From Phaeosaccion multiseriatum (taxonomy: Eukaryota > Ochrophyta, other classes): a stretch of DNA of 64,000 nt. Location of the stretch: NCBI GenBank assembly GCA_965112735.1, contig OZ218955.1, forward strand, positions 558,001 to 622,000, written 5' to 3'. The notes under the pieces are model-generated. The model was not told the origin of the DNA, ran no database searches, and saw nothing but the letters and a program-made list of their open reading frames with translations. Made by a program: the position numbers and the translations under genes. Each line of letters begins with the position of its first letter. Position 1 is the stretch's first letter. Positions 22,644-33,825 of this stretch are shown here, piece after piece.

Positions 22644-23432
22644 AAGGCCTGAGCGAGGTGGAGGACGTGGGAGGGGCGTTTCGAGGGACCTGAAGCCGTG
22701 TTGCCGCAGGTAGAGAGACGGGCGAGCAAGAGAGAGGGAAGGGAGAGCGAGAGGAGGGAGTGTGGACGTGTCGCGTAAGGGCTTAGTGGGCCACTGAGGC
22801 AAATGCGCTGTGCGAGGATGGCACCTCATGTCTGGTCGAACAACTCCAGGATGGGACTGCTGTGCCTCCAAAGCGCCGCCGCGGTAGGACAGGATAGGAG
22901 GAATGGGAAACACGACCTTGGTGGGTTGGTTCTTCGTGCTTGGCATGTGTCTGTGTGTCTATATGTTGTCGTGCCGGATGGCACTTGTAGTAAGACCTCA
23001 GCAGCAGGGGATATAGCCAGCTCGTCCGCTCCGAGTGGCGGTGAGCTCTTCTCGTCAGGCTTTTGCACGTGTGTACTGCCATCTCAGTACGTGGGAAGAA
23101 AGTAGTGAAGCAAGGCCTGGAGAAGAGAGGCTTTGCTTTGCCTAGCCTGTAGCCCTTTTTCCCATGGGGGCGAGCGGCTTAGGCGACTGGCGCGAAGCAG
23201 CTCAAATGTAGGCACAATAGTTCAGTGTGATAGTCTAGTCTAAGAAAGGAATGCAGCAATCCCCCGAACAAGAGATGCTCTGCTGCTGGTTGAGAAGGTG
23301 GTGGAATAGTTGCCTTTTGTACCTCTGGGCTGATAACATCGCAAGTCCCCCGTGCCCGCCCCTACCATATATGCCTCTAATTCTCTCCTTCGTTATGCGT
23401 CTAGCCACCCCTCCCCATATCCCTCCAACTAC

Positions 23433-23671
23433 TTAACTCAGTGTGCGCCCTTGGTCATAGTATCCCGTATCTCCGCCACAAGAAGGCGGCCGAGACCTCC
23501 TCCCTCGGCCCCTTTGCTGCTGCTGCTGCAGGTGCTGCTGTATCGCCAACTGCTGTAGCTGCGGCGAGGGCTGCGAGTAGGCCCCCCTTTTTGAAGGAGG
23601 AGTTGCGCGAGTCTGAGGAAGCAGCGGCATCTTCTCCAAAAGGGTGCAGTGACTGTAGCGACGAGTGGAGG
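23433..23671 (-). pseudogene. Orphan terminal-exon copy 6 (broken by insertion)
   Basis: Copy of the ankyrin/FN3 terminal segment that lost about ten bases at the GGLPPYS position, shifting the frame. It is cut on its 5' side by the satellite-bearing element at 23672. The remaining 5' sequence (GGCTCTGAAAACTGCACACG on +) resumes at 26577 on the other side of the element. Confidence 0.75.
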
Positions 23672-23845
23672 TCGGCTCCAGACTGGCCTAGAAGCCTATG
23701 CTCTAGGCCCTAGGCCGAGCGGCCTACGCCCGCTCTAGGCCTAGGCCGGCGGCCGTTGGCCGCTCTAGGCCGGCCATTTTTTCTCCCTAGGCCGGCGGTT
23801 CTAGGCCTAGGCCTCGACCTATCTGATTAGTAATTACCTCCGGCG

Positions 23846-23957
23846 CAGCCGGCCTGATTACTGATTATGACCGGCGCCAGCCGGCCTGAGTACTGATTAT
23901 GCGCCAGCCGGGGGCTGATTACTGATTACGGCCGGCGCACACCGTAATCTTGTCCAG
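23846..23957 (+). repeat. GATTACTGATTA-type direct repeat, left copy
   Basis: Three degenerate subunits of 27-45 bp, each starting CAGCCGG and containing CTGATTACTGATTA or a variant, ending in GGCGCACACCGTAATCTTGTC. The same block follows the satellite at 26287-26428 in the same orientation, even though the outer ends of the element are inverted. Confidence 0.8.
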
Positions 23958-23964
23958 GGTCGAA

Positions 23965-26286
23965 GGGAGGGAGGGAGGGAGGGAGGGAGGGAGGGAGGGA
24001 GGGAGGGAGGGAGGGAGGGAGGGAGGGAGGGAGGGAGGGAGGGAGGGAAGGGAGGGAGGGAGGGAGGGAGGGAGGGAGGGAGGGAGGGAGGGAGGGAGGG
24101 AGGGAGGGAGGGAGGGAGGGAGGGAGGGAGGGAGGGAGGGAGGGAGGGAGGGAGGGAGGGAGGGAGGGAGGGAGGGAGGGAGGGAGGGAGGGAGGGAGGG
24201 AGGGAGGGAGGGAGGGAGGGAGGGAGGGAGGGAGGGAGGGAGGGAGGGAGGGAGGGAGGGAGGGAGGGAGGGAGGGAGGGAGGGAGGGAGGGAGGGAGGG
24301 AGGGAGGGAGGGAGGGAGGGAGGGAGGGAGGGAGGGAGGGAGGGAGGGAGGGAGGGAGGGAGGGAGGGAGGGAGGGAGGGAGGGAGGGAGGGAGGGAGGG
24401 AGGGAGGGAGGGAGGGAGGGAGGGAGGGAGGGAGGGAGGGAGGGAGGGAGGGAGGGAGGGAGGGAGGGAGGGAGGGAGGGAGGGAGGGAGGGAGGGAGGG
24501 AGGGAGGGAGGGAGGGAGGGAGGGAGGGAGGGAGGGAGGGAGGGAGGGAGGGAGGGAGGGAGGGAGGGAGGGAGGGAGGGAGGGAGGGAGGGAGGGAGGG
24601 AGGGAGGGAGGGAGGGAGGGAGGGAGGGAGGGAGGGAGGGAGGGAGGGAGGGAGGGAGGGAGGGAGGGAGGGAGGGAGGGAGGGAGGGAGGGAGGGAGGG
24701 AGGGAGGGAGGGAGGGAGGGAGGGAGGGAGGGAGGGAGGGAGGGAGGGAGGGAGGGAGGGAGGGAGGGAGGGAGGGAGGGAGGGAGGGAGGGAGGGAGGG
24801 AGGGAGGGAGGGAGGGAGGGAGGGAGGGAGGGAGGGAGGGAGGGAGGGAGGGAGGGAGGGAGGGAGGGAGGGAGGGAGGGAGGGAGGGAGGGAGGGAGGG
24901 AGGGAGGGAGGGAGGGAGGGAGGGAGGGAGGGAGGGAGGGAGGGAGGGAGGGAGGGAGGGAGGGAGGGAGGGAGGGAGGGAGGGAGGGAGGGAGGGAGGG
25001 AGGGAGGGAGGGAGGGAGGGAGGGAGGGAGGGAGGGAGGGAGGGAGGGAGGGAGGGAGGGAGGGAGGGAGGGAGGGAGGGAGGGAGGGAGGGAGGGAGGG
25101 AGGGAGGGAGGGAGGGAGGGAGGGAGGGAGGGAGGGAGGGAGGGAGGGAGGGAGGGAGGGAGGGAGGGAGGGAGGGAGGGAGGGAGGGAGGGAGGGAGGG
25201 AGGGAGGGAGGGAGGGAGGGAGGGAGGGAGGGAGGGAGGGAGGGAGGGAGGGAGGGAGGGAGGGAGGGAGGGAGGGAGGGAGGGAGGGAGGGAGGGAGGG
25301 AGGGAGGGAGGGAGGGAGGGAGGGAGGGAGGGAGGGAGGGAGGGAGGGAGGGAGGGAGGGAGGGAGGGAGGGAGGGAGGGAGGGAGGGAGGGAGGGAGGG
25401 AGGGAGGGAGGGAGGGAGGGAGGGAGGGAGGGAGGGAGGGAGGGAGGGAGGGAGGGAGGGAGGGAGGGAGGGAGGGAGGGAGGGAGGGAGGGAGGGAGGG
25501 AGGGAGGGAGGGAGGGAGGGAGGGAGGGAGGGAGGGAGGGAGGGAGGGAGGGAGGGAGGGAGGGAGGGAGGGAGGGAGGGAGGGAGGGAGGGAGGGAGGG
25601 AGGGAGGGAGGGAGGGAGGGAGGGAGGGAGGGAGGGAGGGAGGGAGGGAGGGAGGGAGGGAGGGAGGGAGGGAGGGAGGGAGGGAGGGAGGGAGGGAGGG
25701 AGGGAGGGAGGGAGGGAGGGAGGGAGGGAGGGAGGGAGGGAGGGAGGGAGGGAGGGAGGGAGGGAGGGAGGGAGGGAGGGAGGGAGGGAGGGAGGGAGGG
25801 AGGGAGGGAGGGAGGGAGGGAGGGAGGGAGGGAGGGAGGGAGGGAGGGAGGGAGGGAGGGAGGGAGGGAGGGAGGGAGGGAGGGAGGGAGGGAGGGAGGG
25901 AGGGAGGGAGGGAGGGAGGGAGGGAGGGAGGGAGGGAGGGAGGGAGGGAGGGAGGGAGGGAGGGAGGGAGGGAGGGAGGGAGGGAGGGAGGGAGGGAGGG
26001 AGGGAGGGAGGGAGGGAAGGAGGGAGGGAAGGAGGGAGGGAGAGGGAGGGAGGGAGAGGGAGGGAGGGAGGGAGGGAGGGAGGGAGGGAGGGAGGGAGGG
26101 AGGGAGGGAGGGAGGGAGGGAGGGAGGGAGGGAGGGAGGGAGGGAGGGAGCGAGGGAGGGAGGGAGGGAGGGAGGGAAGGAGGGAGGGAGGGAGGGAGGG
26201 AGGGAAGGAGGGAGGGAGGGAAGGAGGGAGGGAAGGAGGGAGAGAGGGAGGGAGAGAGGGAGGGAGGGAGGGAGGGAGGGAGGGAG
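23965..26286. repeat. (GGGA)n satellite, about 2.3 kb
   Basis: A tetranucleotide array of more than 550 units, essentially perfect from about 24054 to 26017. There is one interruption near 24049, and variant units (GGAA, AGAG, GAGC) concentrate in the last 270 bp. All + frames are open and encode (EGGR)n-type repeats because the period-4 array has no stop. Purine strand asymmetry is complete, so G-quadruplex or triplex structures are expected on physical grounds. Confidence 0.97.
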
Positions 26287-26428
26287 CAGCCGGCCTGATT
26301 ACTGATAATGACCGGCGCCAGCCGGTCTGGTTGCTTACAGCCGGTGACCAGCCGGCCTGATTACTGATTTTGCGCCGGCCGGGGGCTGATTACCGGTTAC
26401 GGCCGGCGCACACCGTAATCTTCTCCAG
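26287..26428 (+). repeat. GATTACTGATTA-type direct repeat, right copy
   Basis: Counterpart of 23846-23957 with four instead of three subunits; the extra one reads CCGGTCTGGTTGCTTACAG. It is followed by TAGGCCTAGGCCGGG palindromic runs leading to the right terminal inverted repeat. Confidence 0.8.
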
Positions 26429-27132
26429 GTCCTAGGCCGGGAGGGCTGCACCCAAAATAGGCCTAGGCCGGGGACCTGCGGCCCCCTCTAGGCCTAGGCC
26501 GGGGGCCTGCGGCCCCCCTAGGCCGGCCGAATTTCGTCTCTAGGCCTAGGCTTCTAGGCCAGTCTGGAGATGGAGGGGCTCTGAAAACTGCACACGATAG
26601 AAATATGCTGCCTACGCCTGGGCCATTGACATATCCCTCTGACACCCTCTTCTCTTCCGGCGGGTAGACGTTACTTTTAATTAAGCCCCTTTTCTCTTGC
26701 AGGCGTGAGGGATTGAATTGAAGGACGTTTCGGCTTGATTCTCCCCCGCTCCTCACTGAGCTAGCGCTGCTTTGCCTCCTTACACAGCGAGTAAAGAGAA
26801 GGGTCGTGAGAGGAAGAGTGAGGGACCGCCCTCCTCTCTCTTCGCTTGTAGTGGGACATACCTGGGGGAGGAGGGGTTCCCTTGAGTCAGGCAGCGGCCT
26901 GCTTGGTTGGTTCCCCCCGGTCCTGACCTAGCTCCAACGCTGCTTTGGCCTCTTACAGGACGTAGAGATAAGCGGCGGGCGAGATACAACGCTATTGGAA
27001 CGGCCTCTTCCTTCTTCCCTTGAAGAGCGTACACGCCTGAGGAAGTGGGGGATCGTCTTGAGTCAGGGAGGCGCCTGATTCTTTGCTGTCCTCCTACTTC
27101 AACATTGGGGGGGGGCTGGACTGTTCCTCAGA

Positions 27133-28810
27133 ATGCAGCGGGTGATATCCTCCGAGGTATGAGGTGAATGTGTGTTATTGTGAATACTCAATCTCATGAC
27201 AGCACAAAGACAGCGGTGCAAACGGGAACGGTGCGAGCGGAGGAGGTGACTTGCGGGAATGAAGCCCCTTATCCGGCGGGGTGGAGTACGCTGCTAAGCT
27301 TCGATCCAGCTGATACCAGTCGCACTGACCTCAAGCCCTTCGAATTGTATCCCTCTTCTCCACTGCTTTTGAACCCCCCTCCCTCTTACATCAGGCACAG
27401 CGCCTCTGCCAGGCTCTCCGGAGAAATCAGAACTTCTCAACAGTGAGAGCGCTCGTTAGGAAGCTCGTCGCAAAGCATGGCAAAGCGAGCTTAGATCATC
27501 CTATTGACGAGGACGGTGGGACGGCTATGATTTGGGCTGCGGTAGAGGGCCGGCGGGATGTCGTGGACCTCCTGCTGCAGGAAGGGGCGTCCTTCAGTAT
27601 CGGGGGAGGAGAGCCGGGGAGCACGCCATTGATTGAAGCTAGCGCGAGAGGACACGATCACATGGTGAGGCGGCTGTTGGACGCCGGAGCCGCCGCTGAC
27701 CAACCCAATCGCGAAGGGGCGACGCCTCTGCTTATGGCTGCCCAGAATGGGCATTCCACAACTGTGCAAAAGCTCCTGTTGGCGCAGCCCGATATCAACG
27801 CAGCCGCGACGAGTAGGGGAGTGACTCCGATATGGATGGCCTCTCAGAATGGGCACACCTCCATCGTAGAGCAGCTCATCTCAGCCCAAGCGGACGTGAA
27901 CAAAGCCGACGATGAAGGACAAACTCCACTCCTGATAGCGTCTGGACAAGGCCATTGGAGAGTGGTACAGCAGCTCATCTCAACCGAAGCGGACGTGAAC
28001 AAAGCCGACAATAGAGGAAGAACTCCACTCCAGAATGCGTCTGCCGAAGGCCATGGAAGAGTGGTACAGCAGCTCCTCAGGGCCCACGCCAAGGTGGACA
28101 AGGCTGATGACGGAGGCCGGACTCCACTTTTTGTAGCCTCTATGCTCGGGCGTGCCTCTGTAGTGCAGCAGCTTCTCGATGAGCATGCCAACATGAATAC
28201 AAAGAGTATTGAGGATATGACTCCCTTCATTGCGGCGGCTATGAATGGACACTTGGCTGTGGTAGACAAGTTCTTGGCTGCAGGAGCGGACGTCAATTCT
28301 ATTGGCCCCAATGGCTCGACTTCTCTTCAAGGGGCCGCTCAAGAGGGACACGATGCCGTGACGAAGCGCCTTCTTGCGGCGGGAGCAAGGGTGGACACAG
28401 TGACAAACGATGGTGTAACAGCTCTCTTCCTTGCTGTAAGGAATGGGCACGAGGCAGTCGTCGCTCATCTCATCTCTGCCGGATCTCCCATCGATGCCCC
28501 GCTTTCGACGGGCTTCACCCCCCTCCTTTCTGCCATCTTCAAAGGCCATCACGGCATTGCACTGCAGCTCCTCTCGGCTGATGCCTCGGTGGACAAGGCC
28601 TTCGCTGTGGCACGGCGGCACCAACTGGGCCCCGACATTGAGCAGCGAATCAAGGACGAGGCAGCGGCCTTCTTCCGGTCCCAAAGCGCGTTGGACCTCA
28701 TGCGTAGGAGCGACCCGACGTTCGGCAAGGAGAGCAAGACCTTACCGCTGGAGAGGCCCTGGAGTGTTGGAAGCGAGACATGGGAGAGCATGGCGGAGGA
28801 GATGGGCTGA
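27133..28810 (+). CDS. Array ankyrin-repeat protein G (11 repeats, 479 aa)
   Basis: Exon 1 at 27133-27156 (MQRVISSE), intron 27157-27394, exon 2 at 27395-28810. One codon longer than A, C and D because repeat 3/4 reads NAAATSRGVTPIW, an insertion shared with B. The middle matches J (LRAHAKVDKADDGG), and the end matches F and B (PLSTGFTPLLSAIFKG). It lies directly downstream of the satellite element, whose insertion does not touch the gene. Its upstream region is shortened to about 560 bp between the element and exon 1. Confidence 0.8.
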
Positions 28811-29571
28811 AAGACCTGAGCGAGGTGGGGGGTGGGTGGAGTATGTGGGAGGGGCGTTTCGAGGGACCTGAAGCCGTGTTGCCGCAGGTAGAGAGACGGG
28901 CGAGCGAGAGGGAACGGAGCGAGAGGAGGGAGTGTGGACGTTTCGTGGAAGAGCTTAGTGGCCCACTGAGGCAAATGCGCTGTGCGAGGATGGCCCCTCA
29001 TGTCTGGTCGAATGACTCCAGGATAGGACGGCTGTGCCTCCAAAGCGCCGCCGCGGTAGGATAGGACAGGAGGATCCGGAATGCGACTTTGGCTGGTTGC
29101 TTCTCCGTGCTTGACATGATGTCTAAGTGTCTGTGCGTTGTCGTACCAGACTGCACTTGTAGTCAGACCGCAGCAGCAGGAGATATAGCCAGCTCGCTCG
29201 CTCCGAGTGGCGGTGAGCTTTTCTCGTCAGGCTTCTGCACGTGTGTACTGCCATCTCAGTACGTGGTAAGAAAGTAGTGAAGCAAAACTTTGCTTTGTCT
29301 GGCCTACGGACTCTTGGCCCACGGGGGCGAGCGGCTTAGGCGACTGGCGCGAAGCAGCTCAAGTATAGGCGCAATAGTTCAGTATGAAAAGTCTAAGAAA
29401 GGGAATGCAGCAAACCCCCGATCAAGAGATGCTCTGCTGCTGGTTGAAAGGGTGGTGAAATATGCTGCCTTTTGTACCTCTGGGCTGATAACATCGCAAG
29501 TCCCCCATGCCCCTATCATACGCCTCTAAGTTTATCCTTCGTTATGCCTCTAGCCACCCCTCCCCAAAAAT

Positions 29572-29814
29572 TCAACTCAGTGTGCACCCTTGATCATCGT
29601 TTCCCGTATCTCCGCCGCGAGAGGAGGGCCGAGACCTCCTCCCTCTGCCCCTTTGCTGCTGCTGCAGGTACCGCTGTATCGCCAACTGCTGTAGCTGCGG
29701 CGAGGGCTGCGAGTAGGGCGGCAGGCCCCCCTTTTTGAAGGAGGAGTTGCGCGAGTCCGAGGAAGCAGCGGCATCTTCTCCAAAAGGGTGCGGTGAGTGG
29801 AGGGCCTCTGAAAT
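29572..29814 (-). pseudogene. Orphan terminal-exon copy 7 (open)
   Basis: Open copy of the ankyrin/FN3 terminal segment (ISEALHSPHPFGEDAAASSD ... GGDTGNDDQGCTLS), stop at 29572-29574, with the SEALHS deletion also seen in copies 2 and 10. An AG edge lies at 29815-29816. Confidence 0.75.
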
Positions 29815-30517
29815 CTGCACACGATAATTAATATGTAGGGTGAATATGAGAGATGAGCGTAGATATGCCCCCCCCCCCCTGGGCCTGAGGAAGCAAGAAA
29901 TTGGCTGCCTACGCCTGGGCCATTGACATATTCTGGGCCCCTTGCGTCTGACACCTCTTCACTTGCAGGCGTGAAAGGATTGAATTGAAGGACGGTGAGG
30001 GGCAAAGTGCGGCAAGCTGTTGAGAGAGCCCTTCTTCCTCTTCGCGTGTAGTGGTGCGCGCTTGGGGGGGGGGGGGGAGGGGGTTCGTCTTGAGTCAGGC
30101 AGGGGCCGGCTTGGTTCTCCCCCGCTCCTCTCTGAGCTAGCGCTGCTTTGGCCTCCTGACACAGCGAGTAAAGAGAAGGGTCGTGAGAGGAAGAGTGAGG
30201 GACCGCCATCCTCTCTCTTCGCTTGCAGTGGTGCACGCTGTGGGGAGAGAGGTTATATTGAGTCAGGCAGCGGCCTGCTTGGTTGTTTCCCCCCGTTCCT
30301 GACCTAGCTCCAGCGCCGCTTTGGCCTTCTACAAGACGTAGAGGAAAGACGCGGACGAGAGACAACGCTATTGGAACGGCCTCTCCCTTCTTCTCTTCTA
30401 GTGGGGCACGCGTGACGGAGTGGGGGACCATCTTTAGTCAGGGAGGCGCCGGCTTGATTCCCCCCTTCGCTCTCCTCCTACTTCAACTTTGGGGGGAAGG
30501 GAAGAATGTTCCGCAGC

Positions 30518-32109
30518 ATGGAGCGGGCGATATCCCCCGAGGTATGAGCTGAGTGTATATAAATGGTGGATGTTTATCTCATGACAGCACAGAGACAGCG
30601 GTACAAACGAGAACGGTGCGAGCGGAGGAGGTGACTCGCGAGAATGAAAACCTCTGATCCGGCGGGGTGGAGTACGCTTCTACACTTCGACACAGCTGAT
30701 GCGAGTCGCATTGACCTCAAGCCCTTCGAATTGTATCCCTCTGTATCCCTCTTCTCCACGCACTGCTTCCGAACCCCCCTCCCTCTTTACATCAGGCTCG
30801 GCGCCTCTGCCAGGCTCTCCAGAGAAATGAGAACTTCTCAACAGTGAGAGCGCAGGTTAGGAAGCTCGTCGCGAAGCACGGCAAAGCGAGCTTAGATCAT
30901 CCTATTGACGAGGACGGTGTGACGGCTATGATTTGGGCTGCGGCAGACGACCGGCGGGATGTCGTGGACCTCCTGCTGCAGGAAGGGGCGTCCTTCAGTA
31001 TTGGGGGAGGAGAGCCGGGGGGCACGCCATTGGTAGAAGCTAGCGCGAGAGGACACGATCACATGGTGAGGCGGCTGTTGGACGCCGGAGCCGCCGTTGA
31101 CCAACCCAATCGCGAAGGGGTGACGCCTCTGCTTATGGCTGCCCAGAATGGGCATTCCACAACTGTGCAGAAGCTCCTGTTGGCGCAGCCCGATGTCAAC
31201 ACAGCCGGGGGTACGGGAATGACTCCGATATGGATAGCTTCTTACGAAGGGCACACCTCCATCGTAGAGCAGCTCATCTCAGCCCAAGCGGACGTGAACA
31301 AAGCCAACGATGAAGGAACAACTCCACTCCTGATAGCGTCAGTACTGGGCCATGGGAGAGTGGTACAGCAGCTCCTCAGGGCCCACGCTAAGGTGGACAA
31401 GGCTGATGACGAAGGCCGGACTCCACTTTGTGCAGCCTCTATGCTCGGGCGTGCCTCTATTGTGCAGCAGCTTCTCGATCACCATGCCAACATGAATGCC
31501 AAGAGTGTCGCGGATACACCTCCTATCATGGCCGCGACTATCAAAGGACATTTGGCTGTGATAGAGAAGCTCTTGGCTGCAGGAGCGGACGTCGATTCTG
31601 TTAGCAGCCGTGGCTGGACTTCCTTGCACTGCGCCGCTCAGGAGGGACACGATGCCGTGGCGAAGCGCCTTCTTGCGGCAGGAGCAAGGGTGGACACAGT
31701 CGACAAAAAAGGCGATTCACCTCTCCACCATGCTGCGAAGAGTGGGCACGAGGCAATCGTCGCTCGTCTCATCTCTGCCGGATCTCCCATCGATGCCCTG
31801 GCGTGGAACGGCGCCACCCCTCTACTTGGCGCCATCGTCAGAGGCCATCACGGCACTGCACTGCAGCTCCTCTCGGCTGATGCCTCGGTGGACAAGGCCT
31901 TCGCTGGGGCACGGCGGCTCCAACTGGGCCCCGGCATTGAGCAGCGAATCAAGGACGAGGCAGCGGCCTTCTTCCGGTCCCAAAGCGCGTTGGACCTCAT
32001 GCGTAGGAGCGACCCGACGTTCGGCAAGGAGAGCAGGACCTTGCCGCTGGAGAGGCCCTGGAGTGTTGGAAGCGAGACATGGGAGAGCATGGCGGAGGAG
32101 ATGGGCTGA
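30518..32109 (+). CDS. Array ankyrin-repeat protein H (10 repeats, 445 aa)
   Basis: Exon 1 at 30518-30541 (MERAISPE), intron 30542-30795, exon 2 at 30796-32109. The 5' half, including the intron, is almost identical to E (same TGTATCCCTC duplication, same GGTGMTPIW repeat). From repeat 5 it switches to other variants: SVADTPPIMAATIKG, SSRGWTSLHCAAQEG, KKGDSPLHHAAKSG and LAWNGATPLLGA, several unique to this copy. This is the clearest example of a copy whose two halves have different nearest relatives. Confidence 0.8.
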
Positions 32110-32883
32110 AAGACCTGAGCGAGGTGGGGGGTCGGTGGAGTATGTGGGAGGGGCATTTCGAGGGACCTGAAGCCGTGTTGCCGCAGGTAGAGAGACGGGC
32201 GAGCGAGAGGGAAGGGAGAGCGAGGAGGGAGTGTGGACGTGTCGTGTAGGGCCTTAGTGGGCCACTGAGGCAAATGCGCTGTGCGAGGATGGCAACTCAT
32301 GTCTGGTCGAATGACTCCAGGATAGGATTGATGTGCCTCCAAAGCGCCGCCGCGGTAGGATAGGACAGGAGGATCGGGAATGCGACTTTGGCTGGTTGCT
32401 CTCCGTGCTTGACATATGTCTGTGTGTCTGTGTGTTGTCGTACCAGACTGAACTTGTAGTAAGACCGCAGCAGCAGGAGATGTCGCCAGCTCGCCCGCTT
32501 AGAGTGGCGGTGAGCTCTTCTTGTCAGGCTTTTGCACGTGTGTACTGCCATCTCAGTACGTGGGAAGAAAGTAGCGAAACAAGGCCTGGAGAAGAGCCGC
32601 TTTGCTTTGCCTAGCCTACGGACTCGTGGCCCATGGGGGCGAGCGGCTTAGGCGACTGGCGCGAAGCAGCTCAAGTGTAGGTCGCAATAGTTCAGTATGA
32701 TAGTCTAGTCTAAGCACTGAAACAAGAGATGCTCTGTTGCGCTGTGAAAGGGTGGTGAAATATGCTGCCCTTTGTACCTCTGGGCTGAATACATCGCAAA
32801 TCTCTCGTGCCCCTACCATATATGCCTCTAATTCTCTCCTTCGTTATGCGTCTAGCCACCCCTCCCCATATCCCTCCAACTAC

Positions 32884-33143
32884 TTAACTCAGTGTGCGCC
32901 CTTGGTCATAGTATCCCGTATCTCCGCCACAAGAAGGCGGCCGAGACCTCCTCCCTCGGCCCCTTTGCTGCTGCTGCTGCAGATGCTGCTGTATCGCCAA
33001 CTGCTGTAGCTGCGGCGAGGGCTGCGAGTAGGGCGGCAAGCCCCCCCTTTTTGAAGGAGGAGTTGCGCGAGTCCGAGGAAGCAGCGGTATTTTCTCCAAA
33101 AGGGTGCGGTGACTGCAGTGAGGAGTGGAGAGGCTCTGAAAGC
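32884..33143 (-). pseudogene. Orphan terminal-exon copy 8 (frameshifted)
   Basis: Copy of the ankyrin/FN3 terminal segment (LSEPLHSSLQSPHPFGENTA ... SFKKGG). A C-run of seven instead of six at the GGLPPYS position shifts the frame. The downstream part (PYSQPSPQLQQ ... DQGRTLS) is open in the other frame to 32884. Confidence 0.75.
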
Positions 33144-33825
33144 GGCACACGATAATTAGTATGTAAGATGAAGAGGAGAGAGAGGAATCCCCGGGGGACG
33201 AGGAAGCAAGAGATGGGCTGCTTACGCCTGGGCCATTGACATATTCTGGGCCCCTTCCCTCTGACGCCTCTTCACTTGCAGGCGTGAAAGGGTTGAAGTG
33301 AAAGACGGCGAGAGGCAGAGTGTGGCAAACTGTTGAGAGAGCCCTTCTTCCTCTTCGTGTGTAGTGGTGCGCGCTTGGGGGGCGGGGGAAGGGGTTCGTC
33401 TTGAGTCAGGCAGGAGCCGGCTTGATTCTCCCCCGCTCCTCACCGAGCTAGCGCTGCTTTAGCCTCCTTACACAGCGAGTAAAGAGAAGGGTCGTGATAG
33501 GGAGAGTGAGGGACCGCCCTCCTCTCTCTTCGCTTGTAGTGAGACATACCTGGGGGAGGAGGGGCTCCCTTGAGTCAGGCAGCGGCCTGCTTGGTTCCCC
33601 CCGGTCCTGACCCAGCTCCAGCGCTGCTTTGGCCTCCTACAGGACGTAGAGGTAAGCGGCTGGCGAGAGACAACGCTATTGGAACGGCCTCTCCCTTCTT
33701 CCCTTCTAGTGCAGCGCGCCTGAGGGAGTGGGGAATCGTCTTGAGTCAGGGAGACGCCGGCTTGATTCCCCCCTTCGCTGTCCTCCTACTTCAACTTTGG
33801 GGGGAAGGAGAGACCATTTCTCATC

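Larger units (their letters stand above)
23672..26570. mobile_element. Inserted element with terminal inverted repeats and internal GGGA satellite
   Basis: A 2.9-kb insertion inside orphan exon copy 6. It is bordered by TGGAGG direct repeats (23666-23671 and 26571-26576) that fit a 6-bp target duplication. Removing the element plus one TGGAGG gives back the uninterrupted cassette sequence. Perfect 21-bp inverted repeats lie at 23676-23696 (CTCCAGACTGGCCTAGAA...) and 26549-26569. Inside them are runs of TAGGCCTAGGCC palindromes on both sides, then direct copies of a CAGCCGGCCTGATTACTGAT-containing block, then the satellite. No transposase is visible, so it would be non-autonomous or foldback-like. 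It is also possible that the satellite grew inside a shorter element. Confidence 0.7.

Noticed and set aside
23950-26298. 782-residue (EGGR)n open reading frame
   Set aside because: It is the translation of a stop-free tetranucleotide satellite. It has no start context, no complexity, and sits inside an insertion element.
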